A stretch of DNA of 64,000 nt from Deltaproteobacteria bacterium (GTDB lineage: Bacteria; Desulfobacterota; WTBG01; CAIYCZ01; CAIRTM01), in assembly GCA_024276465.1 (NCBI GenBank), contig JAJRXD010000103.1:24037-88036 (forward strand), in the 5' to 3' direction. The notes under the pieces were generated by a model. It saw nothing but the letters and a program-made list of their open reading frames with translations, was not told the DNA's origin and did no database searches. A program made the position numbers and the translations under genes. Positions 63,414 through 64,000 of the stretch are shown piece after piece (position 1 is the first letter of the stretch; the number at the start of each line of letters is the position of its first letter).

Positions 63414-63858
63414 TTGCACACGAGATGTTTAAGGGCTGGTTTTAATACAGCAGCATTGTTGTCTTAATGGTGGTAATATAAATGTATAATCAACATGTTA
63501 TAGGATTTGCTTAATAAATCAGATTAATACCATGAAAACTTTCTGATGATGATGCGGGATTTTCCGTGCAAAAAAAAATCAGATGAAATTGTTTAAATGC
63601 AATGGCAGCAGGTAAAATTTTCCTTGTGAAGCATGGGAATCAGAGCGTGAAGTAAAAAAATACTTCATGTACAAGATGTGCTGATTTGAAAAAGTAAAAA
63701 TCACTGCCTGCATCATTTTTTCATACATGGAGATAACAGGGTTTTTTACTGAAATGTTGACAATAAAAATACCATGTTGTATTAAATTTTTATCAGCTTA
63801 TTTTTTTTTAAAAACTCATGAATGCTGCTCAGTGCTGTGAACATATCTATATTCCTGT

Positions 63859-64000
63859 ATAGTGGCTGAACGGAAACCCTGTTTTTTGTTAGCGCGGCGT
63901 ATGTAGGAGCCGGTTTTAGCCGCGAAAAACAGACCTGTTGCTGCGTAATATCGCGCCTGAAGGCGCTCCTACAGAAAATTATTGATAAGATTTTAACCTG
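63859..64000 (-). mobile_element. MITE copy 2, inverted and cut by the window edge
   Basis: Reverse complement of the 58-kb element. 141 bases align with five mismatches and no gaps. The terminal repeat starts AGTGGCTGAACGGAAACCC. About 27 further bases would lie beyond the window. Confidence 0.85.

Larger units (their letters stand above)
63357..64000. other. Intergenic region before motA, ending in a MITE
   Basis: The 644 bases hold the motAB sigma-54 promoter and a MITE at the end. Between about 63420 and 63858 the sequence is AT-rich and shows no gene, tRNA or other clear element. Confidence 0.6.

Noticed and set aside
1..64000. tRNA, rRNA, phage or insertion-sequence transposase genes
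   Set aside because: I looked for cloverleaf arms, rRNA landmarks and transposase or integrase motifs and saw none.

Overview
The window comes from a Gram-negative, motile, anaerobic bacterium, most likely a member of the Desulfobacterota (the former deltaproteobacteria). The evidence is a PilMNOPQ type IV pilus cluster next to aroB, a flagellar cluster run by an NtrC-type two-component pair with sigma-54 promoters, a periplasmic selenocysteine formate dehydrogenase, a molybdenum-cofactor riboswitch, Isf-like flavoproteins and many lipoproteins. The lineage is inferred from gene content; no rRNA or tRNA gene was seen.

Layout. 0-1 kb: two small lipoproteins on the minus strand, the first cut by the window edge. 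1.4-3.4 kb: a hybrid histidine kinase. 3.5-17 kb: a minus-strand block read in the order thiolase, ExbB/ExbD pair, FtsB-like protein, pilM-N-O-P-Q, a CsgG-like lipoprotein, a large PQQ-propeller surface protein broken by an in-frame TAA, and aroB. 17-21.6 kb: thioredoxin, moaA behind a Moco riboswitch with an attenuator, an unknown Cys-rich protein and a sigma-54 activator. 21.6-25.4 kb: a MITE-like repeat, then three genes resembling a peptidoglycan-trimming, cell-shape module: a Csd6-like YkuD protein with NTF2-like repeats, an unknown membrane protein, and a Csd4-like M99 carboxypeptidase with the atypical Gln zinc ligand. 25.7-44.5 kb: TPR protein, sensor kinase, sigma-54 regulator, flgB, flgC, fliE, fliF (interrupted by an in-frame TAA), fliG, fliH, fliI, fliJ, a MotE-like gene, then fliK, flgD and flgE behind a sigma-54 promoter. 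45-48 kb: adenosine deaminase, two FMN/iron-sulfur flavoproteins and a methyltransferase. 48.4-55.4 kb: fdhE, the Sec-containing fdhA (TGA 49974-49976 with a hairpin just downstream), fdhB, fdhC and a porin. 55.5-56.8 kb: a convergent OFA-family transporter. 57.3-64 kb: a class II aldolase, a NodU-type carbamoyltransferase, a GT-C glycosyltransferase and motB/motA behind a second sigma-54 promoter. The last four genes lie between two inverted, 96% identical MITE copies.

How it fits together. Formate is probably oxidised in the periplasm by FdhABC; the porin and OFA transporter may handle small carboxylates. MoaA supplies the pterin cofactor and is probably under cofactor feedback. The flagellar kinase/regulator pair probably drives the two sigma-54 promoters (fliK and motAB). 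The main oddities are two single in-frame TAA codons in otherwise intact genes, a duplicated insert in a 923-residue hook protein, an 8-bp tandem repeat between fliK and flgD, and the compact Csd6/Csd4-like cassette.
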